DNA of 64,000 nt from PALSA-894 sp963734185 (GTDB lineage Bacteria; Pseudomonadota; Alphaproteobacteria; Rhizobiales; Xanthobacteraceae). The notes beneath the pieces are model-generated. The model was not told the DNA's origin and did no database searches. It worked only from the letters and a program-made list of their open reading frames with translations. A program made the position numbers and the translations under genes. Location of the stretch: contig CAVTGA010000001.1 in the NCBI GenBank assembly GCA_963734185.1, positions 2,356,001 through 2,420,000 of the forward strand. The letters are read 5' to 3'. The number at the start of each line of letters is the position of its first letter. Position 1 is the first letter of the stretch. Shown piece by piece: positions 34,607-42,683 of this stretch.

Positions 34607-35308
34607 ATGGCGCTCGTTCTGTTCGAGCTTGGCGGCCGCGATGGCCGGCGCTACAGCCAGTTCTCCTGGCGCATCTCGCTCGCGCTGGCGCACAAGGGAT
34701 TGGCGGCGGAGCACAGGCCGGTCCGCATCAGCGACAAGGCCGCGATCGCGTTCAGCAAGCAGGACAAGGTGCCAATCCTCGTCGACGGCGACGACACGAT
34801 CTGCAACTCCTGGCGCATCGCCGAGCATCTTGAGAGCCGCTACCCGCAAGCGCCGAGCCTGTTCGGCGGCGAGACGGCCAAAGGGCTCACGCGCGTCATC
34901 AATGCCTGGGTCGACCGCTCGCTCATTCCCCGGCTCGTGCCGCTGCTCGCGGTCGACGTCGTGGGCAGCGTCGACGACGAGGACGCGCGGCATCTGCGCG
35001 GACAGTTCGAAAAGGCGTTCGGCAAGGCATTGGAAGAGCTGGCCGCTGGCCGCGACAAGGACATCGTGGGTTTCCGCCGGCTGCTCGATCCGGCGCGCGC
35101 GGCGATGCGGGCGCAGCCGTACCTGGCCGGCGGCGCACCGGCCTATGCCGACTACATCCTGTTCAGCCTGTTGCAGTGGGCGCGCATCGTGAGCGACTTC
35201 GACGTCCTCGAAGCGAGCGATGCCCTGGCAACGTGGCGCGCGCGCATGCTCGATCTGTTCGGCGGAATTGCGCGGAAGACCTCGTTCTCCGCGATGGATG
35301 CGCCGTGA
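34607..35308 (+). CDS. Glutathione S-transferase family protein
   Basis: 233 aa. A thioredoxin-like N-terminal domain (LFELGGRDGRRYSQFSWRISLALAHKG, then KVPILVDGDDTICNSWRIAEHLES, with the cis-Pro and Asp/Ser glutathione motif) and an all-helical C-terminal domain. Its TGA overlaps the GTG start of the AMP-ligase gene (GTGA), so the two are translated together. That suggests glutathione- and CoA-linked handling of a common substrate. The ATG at 34607 begins the domain; the frame is open 57 codons upstream. Confidence 0.85.
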   Translation: MALVLFELGGRDGRRYSQFSWRISLALAHKGLAAEHRPVRISDKAAIAFSKQDKVPILVDGDDTICNSWRIAEHLESRYPQAPSLFGGETAKGLTRVINAWVDRSLIPRLVPLLAVDVVGSVDDEDARHLRGQFEKAFGKALEELAAGRDKDIVGFRRLLDPARAAMRAQPYLAGGAPAYADYILFSLLQWARIVSDFDVLEASDALATWRARMLDLFGGIARKTSFSAMDAP

Positions 35309-36849
35309 ACGAGACATTGGAGGACTGGCTCGAGCGCTGGGCGCGCGAGACGCCGGACCGGCCGGCGGTCATCGGCGCGGGCGCGCCGATCTCCTATGCG
35401 GAGCTGTCCGCGCGCACCCGCGCGCTGGCCGCGGGTCTTGCGTCGCTCGGCATCGGCAAAGGCGACATCGTCGCGGCGCAACTGCCGAACGGCGTCGAAT
35501 TCCTGCTCTGCTACCTGGCGGCCGGTTGCGTCGGCGCGACCTTGCAGACGATCCATATGCCGTACCGCGGCGCCGAGATCGAAACGCTGCTGGCGCACAG
35601 CAAGGCGATCGCGGCGGTGTGCGTGGCGCGGCCACAGGACTCACCCGCCGCGCTGGTCCTGTCGCTGCAAGCAAAGCTGCCGCATCTCAAGCACGTCATC
35701 GGCGTCGGCGGCGATGCACCCGCAGACGCCCTTGCCTTCGCGTCGCTTGCCATCGCCCCGCCGCGCGAAACTGCTGGCGGGCGCGCGAACGCGGACGACC
35801 GCTTCCTGCTGCTCTATACCTCGGGCACGACCGCCGCGCCGAAGGGCGTGCCGGTCGACTATCGGCGTTTCCTCGCCAACGCGCGCCTCAGCGCGGCCGA
35901 ACTGAAGATCGACAGCGCGTCGGTCCTCTTGTCGGCAGCGCCGTTCACGCATCTCTACGGCCTGTTCTCGGTCAACCTCGCGCTCAGCGCCGGCGCGACC
36001 ATCGCGGTCATGCCGGCGTTCACCCCGGCGGCGCTCGCGGCCGCGATCGACGCTTCCCGCCCGACCGGCCTGTTCGTCGCGCCGGCGCACATGGCGGCGT
36101 GCCTCAACGAAGGACTGCTCACGCCGCAACGGCTCGCGTGCGTCAAGTTCGTGCTGATCTCCGGCAGCGTGTGTCCGCCGGCGCTCGCGCTTGCCGTGCA
36201 GGAACGATTGGCGAACGGAAAGGTGCTGCAGCTCTGGGGCATGAGCGAGATGCAGGCCGGGACGTTCACGCGGCCTGACGATCCGCTCGACGTCCGCACC
36301 GGCACGGCGGGCCGCGCCAGCCCCGGCACGGAGCTGCGCATCGCCGACGGTACGACTCCGCTGCCGGCCGACGCCGAAGGCGAACTGCAGGCGCGTGGGG
36401 TGTCGGTGTTCGCGGGGTATCTGCAGAACCCCGAGGCGACCGCCGCGAGCTTCACGCCCGACGGCTGGTTCCGCACCGGCGACCTCGCGCGCCTCGATGC
36501 GCACGGCAACCTCACGCTGACCGGACGGCTGAAGGACGTGATCAACCGCGGCGGGGTCAAATTCAACCCGACCGACATCGAGGCGACGATCGAGCGCCAT
36601 CCGGCCGTGGCCCAATGCGCGATCGTGCCGATGCCCGATCCGGTGCTGGGCGAGCGCGCCTGCGCTTTCGTGGTGTTGAAGCCGGGCGCCGGGACGATCG
36701 ATCTCGACGCCTTGCGCGAATTGCTCGCCGCGCAGGCGATCGCCAAGCTGAAATGGCCGGAACGCCTCGAAGTGATCGCCGAGATGCCGCTGACCCCGAC
36801 GCGCAAGGTGAAGAAGGCGGAGCTGGTGCGCCGGATCGCTCAGTCGTGA
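35305..36849 (+). CDS. AMP-dependent acyl-CoA synthetase/ligase
   Basis: 514 aa of the ANL superfamily. ATP-binding LLYTSGTTAAPKGVP, LWGMSEMQAG (A5), GWFRTGDLARLD (A7), and catalytic Lys in TPTRKVKKAEL near the C-terminus. It activates a carboxylic acid as an adenylate and transfers it to CoA; the acid is not predictable. The GTG start at 35305 overlaps the GST stop, and the next residues (NETLEDWLERWARETPDRPA) match a normal N-terminus. Last gene of a two-gene operon. Confidence 0.9.
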   Translation: MNETLEDWLERWARETPDRPAVIGAGAPISYAELSARTRALAAGLASLGIGKGDIVAAQLPNGVEFLLCYLAAGCVGATLQTIHMPYRGAEIETLLAHSKAIAAVCVARPQDSPAALVLSLQAKLPHLKHVIGVGGDAPADALAFASLAIAPPRETAGGRANADDRFLLLYTSGTTAAPKGVPVDYRRFLANARLSAAELKIDSASVLLSAAPFTHLYGLFSVNLALSAGATIAVMPAFTPAALAAAIDASRPTGLFVAPAHMAACLNEGLLTPQRLACVKFVLISGSVCPPALALAVQERLANGKVLQLWGMSEMQAGTFTRPDDPLDVRTGTAGRASPGTELRIADGTTPLPADAEGELQARGVSVFAGYLQNPEATAASFTPDGWFRTGDLARLDAHGNLTLTGRLKDVINRGGVKFNPTDIEATIERHPAVAQCAIVPMPDPVLGERACAFVVLKPGAGTIDLDALRELLAAQAIAKLKWPERLEVIAEMPLTPTRKVKKAELVRRIAQS

Positions 36850-36873
36850 CCCGCCGGAAGGAGCCCGTCGCTA

Positions 36874-36974
36874 AAGCATGATCCCGAAAAGTGGACACCG
36901 GTTTTCGGAAAAGATCATGCTTCAACAATAAGATAGAGCGGGATGACGATTCAAAGAAAAGTCATCCTGCTCTA
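36874..36974. repeat. Two short palindromic repeats (family C copy 1 and a related GAGC element)
   Basis: AAGCATGATC ... GATCATGCTT (36874-36922) with inner GAAAAGT / ACCGGTTTTC, followed by TAGAGCGGGATGAC ... GTCATCCTGCTCTA (36934-36974). The first type recurs at 42986, 59413 and 60369. They occupy the 205-bp gap between the ligase and the 70-aa gene. Confidence 0.8.
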
Positions 36975-37054
36975 GGCATTGCGACCACCTCCTGCCGTGG
37001 CGACGGGGATCACGGATCGGCTATGATGTTCGGCCGCCGGAGCGGAGGAAGCGC

Positions 37055-37267
37055 ATGCTTGTCAAGATTTTCACCGGCAATCCGGTTTCGCAGTCGGATG
37101 AGCTCGAGGACAGGATCAACCAGTGGCTGGGCAGCCTCGCCGACGAGAAGGCGGAGATAAAGCGCATGAGCACCGCCACCTACGGCGCAGGGGCAGAGCA
37201 GCACCTGGTCGTGACCTTCTTGTACCAAAGTCCGTTGGAATCGAGTGAGGCGACGGCGCCAAGCTAG
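37055..37267 (+). CDS. Small hypothetical protein (70 aa)
   Basis: 70 aa, soluble. It opens MLVKIFTGNPVSQSDELEDR with a helical INQWLGSLADEKAEIKRM and a beta-like HLVVTFLYQSP end. GCGGAGGAAG precedes the ATG, a good ribosome site. Its stop overlaps the radical SAM gene's stop tail-to-tail (CTAG). It is not recognised. Given its convergent orientation it is probably not part of the RiPP operon, although proximity leaves that open. Confidence 0.6.
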   Translation: MLVKIFTGNPVSQSDELEDRINQWLGSLADEKAEIKRMSTATYGAGAEQHLVVTFLYQSPLESSEATAPS

Positions 37268-38466
37268 GTCGGGTGCGAGGGGATGGAAACGGGCTGGACC
37301 TCGACCACCAAGGTCGGCGAGATTCGATTCCAGATATGATCGAAAATGCGCTTGTAACTCTCGCAGTAGACGCTGGGATTGTCGAACCTGCGCTCGGTCG
37401 ACCATCGTGTCGACAGATGGCCGCCGCCGCAGGAATCCAAGAACTCGCAGTTGCGACAAATCTCGCAAACATTGAGGCTGGCGTTGAATGCTTCACGCCA
37501 GCGGGCATCGTGCTGGATATCCTGGAGCGCGTTGCTGAACACGCTGATCCCGGTCTTGGTGCTGCCGTCTCCTGCGATCCGCAGGACGTCGAGGGGTTCA
37601 AGCGTGCCGTCCGGCATGAGTGTCACGGTATCGATCCGGACGAGCCCTATGGTGTCGGCGACCGAGACGCTCCCGAGCAACCCTTGAATCATCGCATCCA
37701 ATGTGGTGATGCGGACGCCCTGCGCCGCGTAACGATCGTACCAGAGGTCGAATAGCCTGACGTAGTAGTCGGAAATGGCCGGCGGATTGTCGTGGTGCGT
37801 CGCGTCCGGCGGCAGAATGTCGAATTCCCTGATGCCGAGCTCGTCCACCGCATAGGCGAGGATCCGTTCCGGGTCGGTCGCCGGGTTGCACACCGAAATG
37901 AGTCCCGGCTCGATGCCGTTTGCCCGCAGGCAGGCGATCCCCTGCAGCGTCTGCGCGTGGGTGCCATGTCCCTTGTGGTCGACGCGGTGCCGGTCGTTGA
38001 TCTCGGGCGGGCCATCCAGGCTCACGCCAACCCTCACGTCGTAGGTCTTGAGGATGTCGGCCCATTCCTGATCGATGAGAATGGCGTTGGTGCAGACGGC
38101 GCGCGAGATGACGCACCCGGTGAGGTGCTCGATTTCGAGCAGCCTTTCCTGCAGCGCTACAAAGCGACGTTTGGGAAACAGCAGCGGCTCTCCGCCGTGA
38201 AAAACCAAGCTGAAGAACTTCAGTCCGAATTCCTCGATATGCTCGATCAGGCGATCGCAAAACGCCTGCTCGGCTTCAACGGTCAGGATCGGCGGCTTGC
38301 GATAGACCTCTGCGTCGCGAAACCAATAGCAATACGTACAGTTGATGTTGCAACGGGACGCCAGCTTGACCAGGACCCAGGTAAAGACTGGAGACTCGTC
38401 CAGGCTGGCCTGTGCCAACTTGGCAGGCCAGCCCGTTGCCTCGTGCGAGGCCTCGATGCGTTCCAT
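37264..38466 (-). CDS. Radical SAM/SPASM peptide maturase (cyclophane-type, FxsB/XyeB/GrrM-like)
   Basis: 400 aa. The radical SAM cluster is C39-x3-C43-x2-C46 (CNINCTYCYWF). GGEPLL follows near 91-96 and VGVSLDGPPEIND near 147-158. The C-terminal SPASM region has C334, C337, C340, C346 and C368, with SCGGGHLSTRW and FDNPSVYC, the wording of maturases that install aromatic-to-beta-carbon crosslinks in peptides. It lies 24 bp downstream of a repeat peptide precursor on the same strand, so its substrate is presumably that precursor. Other options are an anaerobic sulfatase maturase or a quinohemoprotein maturase; neither has a partner gene here. I am sure of radical SAM/SPASM and fairly confident of the RiPP role. 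Confidence 0.88.
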   Translation of the reverse strand: MERIEASHEATGWPAKLAQASLDESPVFTWVLVKLASRCNINCTYCYWFRDAEVYRKPPILTVEAEQAFCDRLIEHIEEFGLKFFSLVFHGGEPLLFPKRRFVALQERLLEIEHLTGCVISRAVCTNAILIDQEWADILKTYDVRVGVSLDGPPEINDRHRVDHKGHGTHAQTLQGIACLRANGIEPGLISVCNPATDPERILAYAVDELGIREFDILPPDATHHDNPPAISDYYVRLFDLWYDRYAAQGVRITTLDAMIQGLLGSVSVADTIGLVRIDTVTLMPDGTLEPLDVLRIAGDGSTKTGISVFSNALQDIQHDARWREAFNASLNVCEICRNCEFLDSCGGGHLSTRWSTERRFDNPSVYCESYKRIFDHIWNRISPTLVVEVQPVSIPSHPT

Positions 38467-38490
38467 GACGCGCGGGTGCGCCGTATGCGC

Positions 38491-38946
38491 CTAGAACCGT
38501 ACCCGTGCATAGGGGATCCGCCCATACGGACCCCGCAGATAGGGAACGCGTCGATAGGGGATGCGCCCATACGGACCCCGGAGATAGGGAATGCGTTTGT
38601 AGATAACGCGCCCATAGGGCAAGCGCCGATAGGAGACGCGTCGGTACTGCGCAAGCTGGAGACGGGCCTCCTCGTCCAGCGCGCTCGCAGTCTCGTTATC
38701 GAGCGCCTGATCCTGTTGGCTTCCTTCGACGATGTCGTTCAGGACAGGATTGGTCGATTTAAGGCTGACCAGTGCCTCTCCCGGAACGGCGGCCTCGGAA
38801 CGGTTCACGCCGAACACAAAGGCCGCGCCGAAGCCGACCCCGATCGCCTTGAGGCGATCAATGAATGCTCGTCTGGAGAGCCCCCGCTTGAGCTCTTGCT
38901 CGATTGCCTCGGCCTGCCGCTTCTTGTCCTGATCGTCGCGCATCAT
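38491..38946 (-). CDS. Putative RiPP precursor with ten Y-x-R pentapeptide repeats
   Basis: 151 aa. Residues 1-100 are a charged leader that includes a twin-arginine-like motif SRRAFIDRLKAIG at 24-36 followed by the hydrophobic VGFGAAFVFG. Residues 101-151 are ten back-to-back pentapeptides with Tyr in position 1 and Arg in position 3 without exception. Position 2 is, in order, R, R, G, K, L, G, R, L, G, A; positions 4-5 are mostly (I/V/L/G)-P; the end is VRF. Tyr-x-Arg fits the aromatic-X-X tripeptide pattern crosslinked by cyclophane maturases, and the gene directly precedes such an enzyme. The start is the ATG after GGGAGG; the frame extends to 38964 and a second ATG is at 38943. No family name is known to me. 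Confidence 0.8.
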   Translation of the reverse strand: MMRDDQDKKRQAEAIEQELKRGLSRRAFIDRLKAIGVGFGAAFVFGVNRSEAAVPGEALVSLKSTNPVLNDIVEGSQQDQALDNETASALDEEARLQLAQYRRVSYRRLPYGRVIYKRIPYLRGPYGRIPYRRVPYLRGPYGRIPYARVRF

Positions 38947-39087
38947 GAGCCTCCCGGCTGTCACCGTGCCGTAAAGTGCTGCCCGCTTGACCGTTACAAC
39001 CGTTAGCTTAGCTCATACCATGGGCCCGGGAAAGAGGTTTTCGTTGGAAATGCACGACACGCGCCACCCCCTCCCGGCCGTCCGCGC

Positions 39088-40008
39088 TCAACTCGCCGGC
39101 AGCGGAATGAACTCGACCTCGTCGCCCGGCACGGTGTCGAAGCGGCGCGCCTTCCAGTCGGCCTTGGCCTGCTCGATGCGCTCCTTGCTCGAAGAGACGA
39201 AGTTCCACCAGATGTGGCGCGGGCCGTCCATCGCCGCGCCGCCGACGATGGCAAGGCGCGTCGGCGCGAGCGCCGTCACGGTGATGCGGTCGCCCGGGCG
39301 GAACACCAGCAGGCGGCCGGCGGCGAAGCGGTCGCCCGCGATGTCGACTTCGCCGTCGACCACATAGACGGCCCGCTCCTCGTAGTCGGCATCGAGCGGC
39401 AGGCTTGCGCCCGCCTCCATGGTCACGTCGACGCACAGCGTGTCCCAGGCGGCCTGCACCGGCGAGGCGAGGCCGTAGGCGTTCCCCGCCACCACGCGGA
39501 TGGTCTTGCCTTCGCCCTGCGTCAGCGGCAGCTCGCCGGCGCCATGATGCGCGAAGGCCGGCGCGCCCTCCTCGGCGTGCATCGGCAGCGCGACCCACAT
39601 CTGCAAGCCATGGATCGGCTCGCCCGCGACGCGGTGGTCGCCCGGGGTACGCTCGGAATGCACGATGCCGCGCCCGGCGCTCATCCAGTTGACCGCGCCG
39701 GGGCGGATCGGCGCCACGGTGCCGAGGCTGTCGCGGTGCATGATCTCGCCGTCGTACAGATAGGTGACGGTCGCAAGCCCGATATGCGGATGCGGGCGCA
39801 CGTCGAGCCCTTGGCCCGAGCGGAACTCGGCCGGGCCGAAGTGGTCGAAGAAGATGAACGGCCCGACCATACGGCGCCGGGCATGCGGCAGCGCGCGGCG
39901 CACCACGAAATGGTCGAGGTCGACGCTGCGCGGCACGATCACCATGTCGATCGCGTCGCAGGCCGGCGCATCGCCCGCCGCGGGATCCTTGCCGGGGAAG
40001 AAACTCAT
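39088..40008 (-). CDS. Pirin family protein (bicupin)
   Basis: 306 aa. The N-terminal cupin has the metal motif RPHPHIGLATVTYLYDGEIMHRDS, then WMSAGRGIVHSE, and the C-terminal domain ends with WWNFVSSSKERIEQAKADW, all diagnostic for pirin. Bacterial pirins include quercetinases and redox sensors that bind partner enzymes; which applies here is open. Start at ATG 40008 (MSFFPGKDP); an open extension to 40176 overlaps the divergent transporter's promoter. Divergent from the gene at 40182. Confidence 0.92.
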   Translation of the reverse strand: MSFFPGKDPAAGDAPACDAIDMVIVPRSVDLDHFVVRRALPHARRRMVGPFIFFDHFGPAEFRSGQGLDVRPHPHIGLATVTYLYDGEIMHRDSLGTVAPIRPGAVNWMSAGRGIVHSERTPGDHRVAGEPIHGLQMWVALPMHAEEGAPAFAHHGAGELPLTQGEGKTIRVVAGNAYGLASPVQAAWDTLCVDVTMEAGASLPLDADYEERAVYVVDGEVDIAGDRFAAGRLLVFRPGDRITVTALAPTRLAIVGGAAMDGPRHIWWNFVSSSKERIEQAKADWKARRFDTVPGDEVEFIPLPAS

Positions 40009-40181
40009 GCTCGCACCTGCGCTCTCGGCGCCCCTTGCGCGAGTCTGTACGCCGCGCTTAGGCGGTGTCAAACCGACGGCGGGCTGCCCGCCTGACGGCA
40101 CGTCAGCCGCTGCTACGCTTTGCCCTGAGAGAATATCCCGCTTCCCTCTATAATGCGCCGCCTCATCAGCGAGCACCGCCC

Positions 40182-41921
40182 ATGGATCGCGTCATCGTCG
40201 CCTTGCGAAGTTTTCTTGCCCTCGCGTTGCCCTACTTCCGCTCGGAGGACCGCTGGCGCGCCCGCATGCTGCTCGCCGGCGTGATCGCTTCCGAGCTCGG
40301 CCTGGTTTATGTCGCGGTGACGGTGATCCAGTGGAACGCGCGCTTCTTCAACGCGCTGGAAGCCAAGGACTGGACCGCTTTCCGCGCCGAGCTGGTCATC
40401 TTCGGTTTCATCACGTTGGGCGCGATCGTCGCGACGGCGTGCCAGTATTTCTTCGGGCAGAACCTGCTGATCCGCTGGCGGCGCTGGATGACCGAGCGTT
40501 TCGTCGCGCTGTGGATGGCGGAGGGCCGCCACTACCGCCTGCGCTTCGTCGACAACAACGTCGACAATATACACCTGCGCATCGCCAACGACATCCTGCT
40601 GTTCGTGCAGCGCACCCACGAGCTCGGCACCGGACTGCTCAACAGCGTGGTCGCGCTGTTCTCGTTCGCCTTCATCCTGTGGGGGTTGTCGGGGACGACG
40701 CCGCTGCCGCTGTTCGGCGTCGACCTCTCGTTTTCCGGCTACCTGGTATGGACCGCGCTCGCCTATGCGGGCATCGGCACCCTGGTCGCGCACCTGATCG
40801 GCTGGCGGCTGATCCCGCTGCAGTTCAGCCAGCAGCGCTACGAGTCTGATTTCCGCTTCGCGATCGCGCGCGTCACCGACAATGCCGAGCCGGTGGCGCT
40901 GATGGGCGGCGAGGCAGTCGAGCGCGCGGAGCTGCGCACGCGCTTCGGACGCCTGGTGCGCAACTGGACCGCGCTGGTGGCGCGCCAGACCCGGCTGATC
41001 GGCTTCACCGCCGGCTACGGCCATGTCTCGACCGTATTCCCGATCCTGGTCGCGAGCCCGGCCTACCTGTCCGGCGCCATTCCGCTCGGCGCGCTGATTC
41101 AGGCGCATCTCGCGTTCCAGCGCGTCGAAGGCGCGTTCGCGTTCTGCATCGGCGCCTATCCGAAGATCGCCGAATGGAAGGCGATTATGGACCGCCTGGC
41201 GCAATTCGAGGCGGCGATGGCGGTGGTCGACACCTATCGGCATCCGGAGGCGCGGCTCGATATCGCGGCGGGCCCGGGAAGCGAAGTGAAGGTCGAGGAT
41301 CTGACGCTGCGGCTGCCCTCGGGCGAGCCGATCGCCAGCGTTCCGGCGCTGGCGCTGGCGCAAGGCGAGCGCGCCCTGGTCACCGGCGCCTCAGGCGCCG
41401 GCAAGTCGAGCCTGTTCCGCGCGCTCGCGGGCCTTTGGCCGCTCGGCGACGGCACGATCCGCCTGCCGGCGGGCGCGCGCGTACTGGCGCTGCCGCAGCG
41501 GCCGTACTTCCCGCTCGGCACCCTGCGTAGCGCGCTCGCCTATCCGACGGCGGCCGAGCAGATCGATGATGCGCGCATCCGCGAGGCGATCGCCGCGGTC
41601 GGCCTCGGGCATCTTGGCGCCAGGCTCGACGAGGAGGCCGAATGGAGCGCTGTGCTGTCGGGCGGCGAGCAGCAGCGCGTCGCGTTCGCGCGCGCGCTCA
41701 TCGCGCGTCCGGATGTCCTGTTGCTGGACGAAGCCGTCACCACGCTCGAAGAAACCGATGGCCGCGACCTTTACCGCGTCATCGCCGAGCGGCTGCCCGA
41801 GACGATCGTGATCTCGATCGGCCGGCCGGCCGTGCTCGGCGCCGTGCACCGACGTTCGATCGAGATGACCGCGACACCCGCCGCGGCACGCGCCCCGCGT
41901 GCGGTCGCGGTGCCGGCGTAA
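40182..41921 (+). CDS. ABC transporter ATP-binding/permease (YddA/BacA-SbmA-related)
   Basis: 579 aa. The N-terminal membrane half (about 1-350) is of the ABC_membrane_2 / SbmA-BacA type: WNARFFNALEAKDWTAF near residue 50 and RWRRWMTERFVALWMAEGRHYRL are its hallmark phrases. A fused nucleotide-binding domain follows: Walker A TGASGAGKSS, signature LSGGEQQR, Walker B VLLLDEAVTTLEE. Relatives import cationic peptides or very-long-chain lipids (BacA, BclA) or are uncharacterised (YddA). It starts 1.2 kb upstream of, and diverges from, the RiPP precursor, with pirin between, so a link to a cationic RiPP is possible but unproven. Confidence 0.9.
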   Translation: MDRVIVALRSFLALALPYFRSEDRWRARMLLAGVIASELGLVYVAVTVIQWNARFFNALEAKDWTAFRAELVIFGFITLGAIVATACQYFFGQNLLIRWRRWMTERFVALWMAEGRHYRLRFVDNNVDNIHLRIANDILLFVQRTHELGTGLLNSVVALFSFAFILWGLSGTTPLPLFGVDLSFSGYLVWTALAYAGIGTLVAHLIGWRLIPLQFSQQRYESDFRFAIARVTDNAEPVALMGGEAVERAELRTRFGRLVRNWTALVARQTRLIGFTAGYGHVSTVFPILVASPAYLSGAIPLGALIQAHLAFQRVEGAFAFCIGAYPKIAEWKAIMDRLAQFEAAMAVVDTYRHPEARLDIAAGPGSEVKVEDLTLRLPSGEPIASVPALALAQGERALVTGASGAGKSSLFRALAGLWPLGDGTIRLPAGARVLALPQRPYFPLGTLRSALAYPTAAEQIDDARIREAIAAVGLGHLGARLDEEAEWSAVLSGGEQQRVAFARALIARPDVLLLDEAVTTLEETDGRDLYRVIAERLPETIVISIGRPAVLGAVHRRSIEMTATPAAARAPRAVAVPA

Positions 41922-41948
41922 CGAACAGGCCCGGGGGATCAGCTCAAG

Positions 41949-42527
41949 ATGGATACGCTCAAGATGAACATCTGGCACACGCGCTGGGACCTCGACGAGG
42001 CGCAGTGCCCCTGCGACGTCCATTTCAATCAGTGGATCGAAGCGCAGGCGCTCACGGCCAAGACCATCTACCACTTCGGCACCGGCACACATCACGTGGT
42101 CGGCATCAAGCAGGCCACCAACGGCTCGAACAATGTCGTGCTCGGCATTACGGCTTCGAAAGAGGAGTACGACACCTACATCAAGCTGGTGAGCGAGCAG
42201 CCGCGGGTCGCGAAATCATACCTGGCCTATTTCGGCGACATCTATCTGACCAATGCGCGGCTCCTTCCCGAACTCGACATCGTGACGCTGTTCCACCTCG
42301 GCGAATATTTCTACGACACGACCGCGAGCCCGGAATATGGCGGTCTGACCGACCCGGAGCTGCTCGACGTGCTGACGCGCAAGGCCCGGCCGGGCGGCCA
42401 TCTGCTGTTCTACACCGGCTCGTTCGCGTTCGACCGGGCCGAGGCCGCCATCGGCATCGTGGGGCAGACCCAGCCGCTAGAGCGCGTCGGCCGGTTCAAG
42501 TCGCTGCTGGTGTACCGGAAGCTGTAG
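41949..42527 (+). CDS. Hypothetical protein, possibly methyltransferase-like
   Basis: 192 aa, soluble. The pattern TIYHFGTGTHHVVGI ... NNVVLGITASKEEYDTYI ... YLTNARLLPELDIVTLFHLGEYF ... TRKARPGGHLLFYTGSF follows the strand-helix order of a Rossmann methyltransferase. The first motif (FGTGTHH) lacks the usual acidic residues, so this is tentative. It starts 27 bp after the ABC transporter, probably in the same operon. An ATG at 41964 is an alternative start. Its TAG stop lies in the family A repeat. Confidence 0.65.
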   Translation: MDTLKMNIWHTRWDLDEAQCPCDVHFNQWIEAQALTAKTIYHFGTGTHHVVGIKQATNGSNNVVLGITASKEEYDTYIKLVSEQPRVAKSYLAYFGDIYLTNARLLPELDIVTLFHLGEYFYDTTASPEYGGLTDPELLDVLTRKARPGGHLLFYTGSFAFDRAEAAIGIVGQTQPLERVGRFKSLLVYRKL

Positions 42528-42683
42528 GGTGGGCAAAGGCGCGTAACTGGATCAATCGCATTTGCACCGGCATTGCTGCGCCTTTGCCCACGCGTTCATG
42601 ACTGGCACATCCGCGTGGGCACGGCGCGGGCGTCTTTCGGGGCGCTACCGCACGTTCGGAGGCCGCGCCTTTGCCCACCCTAC
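42524..42683. repeat. Palindromic repeat family A, copy 3
   Basis: Perfect 20-bp arms, GTAGGGTGGGCAAAGGCGCG at 42524-42543 and the complement at 42664-42683, with inner GCCTTTGCCCACGCG and GCGTGGGCACGGCGCG words. It supplies the TAG stop of the gene at 41949 and lies 7 bp from the end of xseB, between convergent genes. Confidence 0.88.

Noticed and set aside
37055..37267. Third member of the RiPP operon
   Set aside because: It is convergent with the maturase and has no recognition-domain or peptidase features, so it is listed only as a neighbour.
38491..38646. CRISPR-like tandem repeat
   Set aside because: Period is 15 bp with no spacers, inside an ORF, in phase with codons; no cas genes.
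38283..39006. Open frames on both strands across the precursor core, with periodic IGDAPIRTP-like or SPIGACPMG-like repeats
   Set aside because: They are the other-frame translations of the same 15-bp DNA repeats. Only the frame with invariant Tyr/Arg has a leader, a ribosome site and a partner enzyme.
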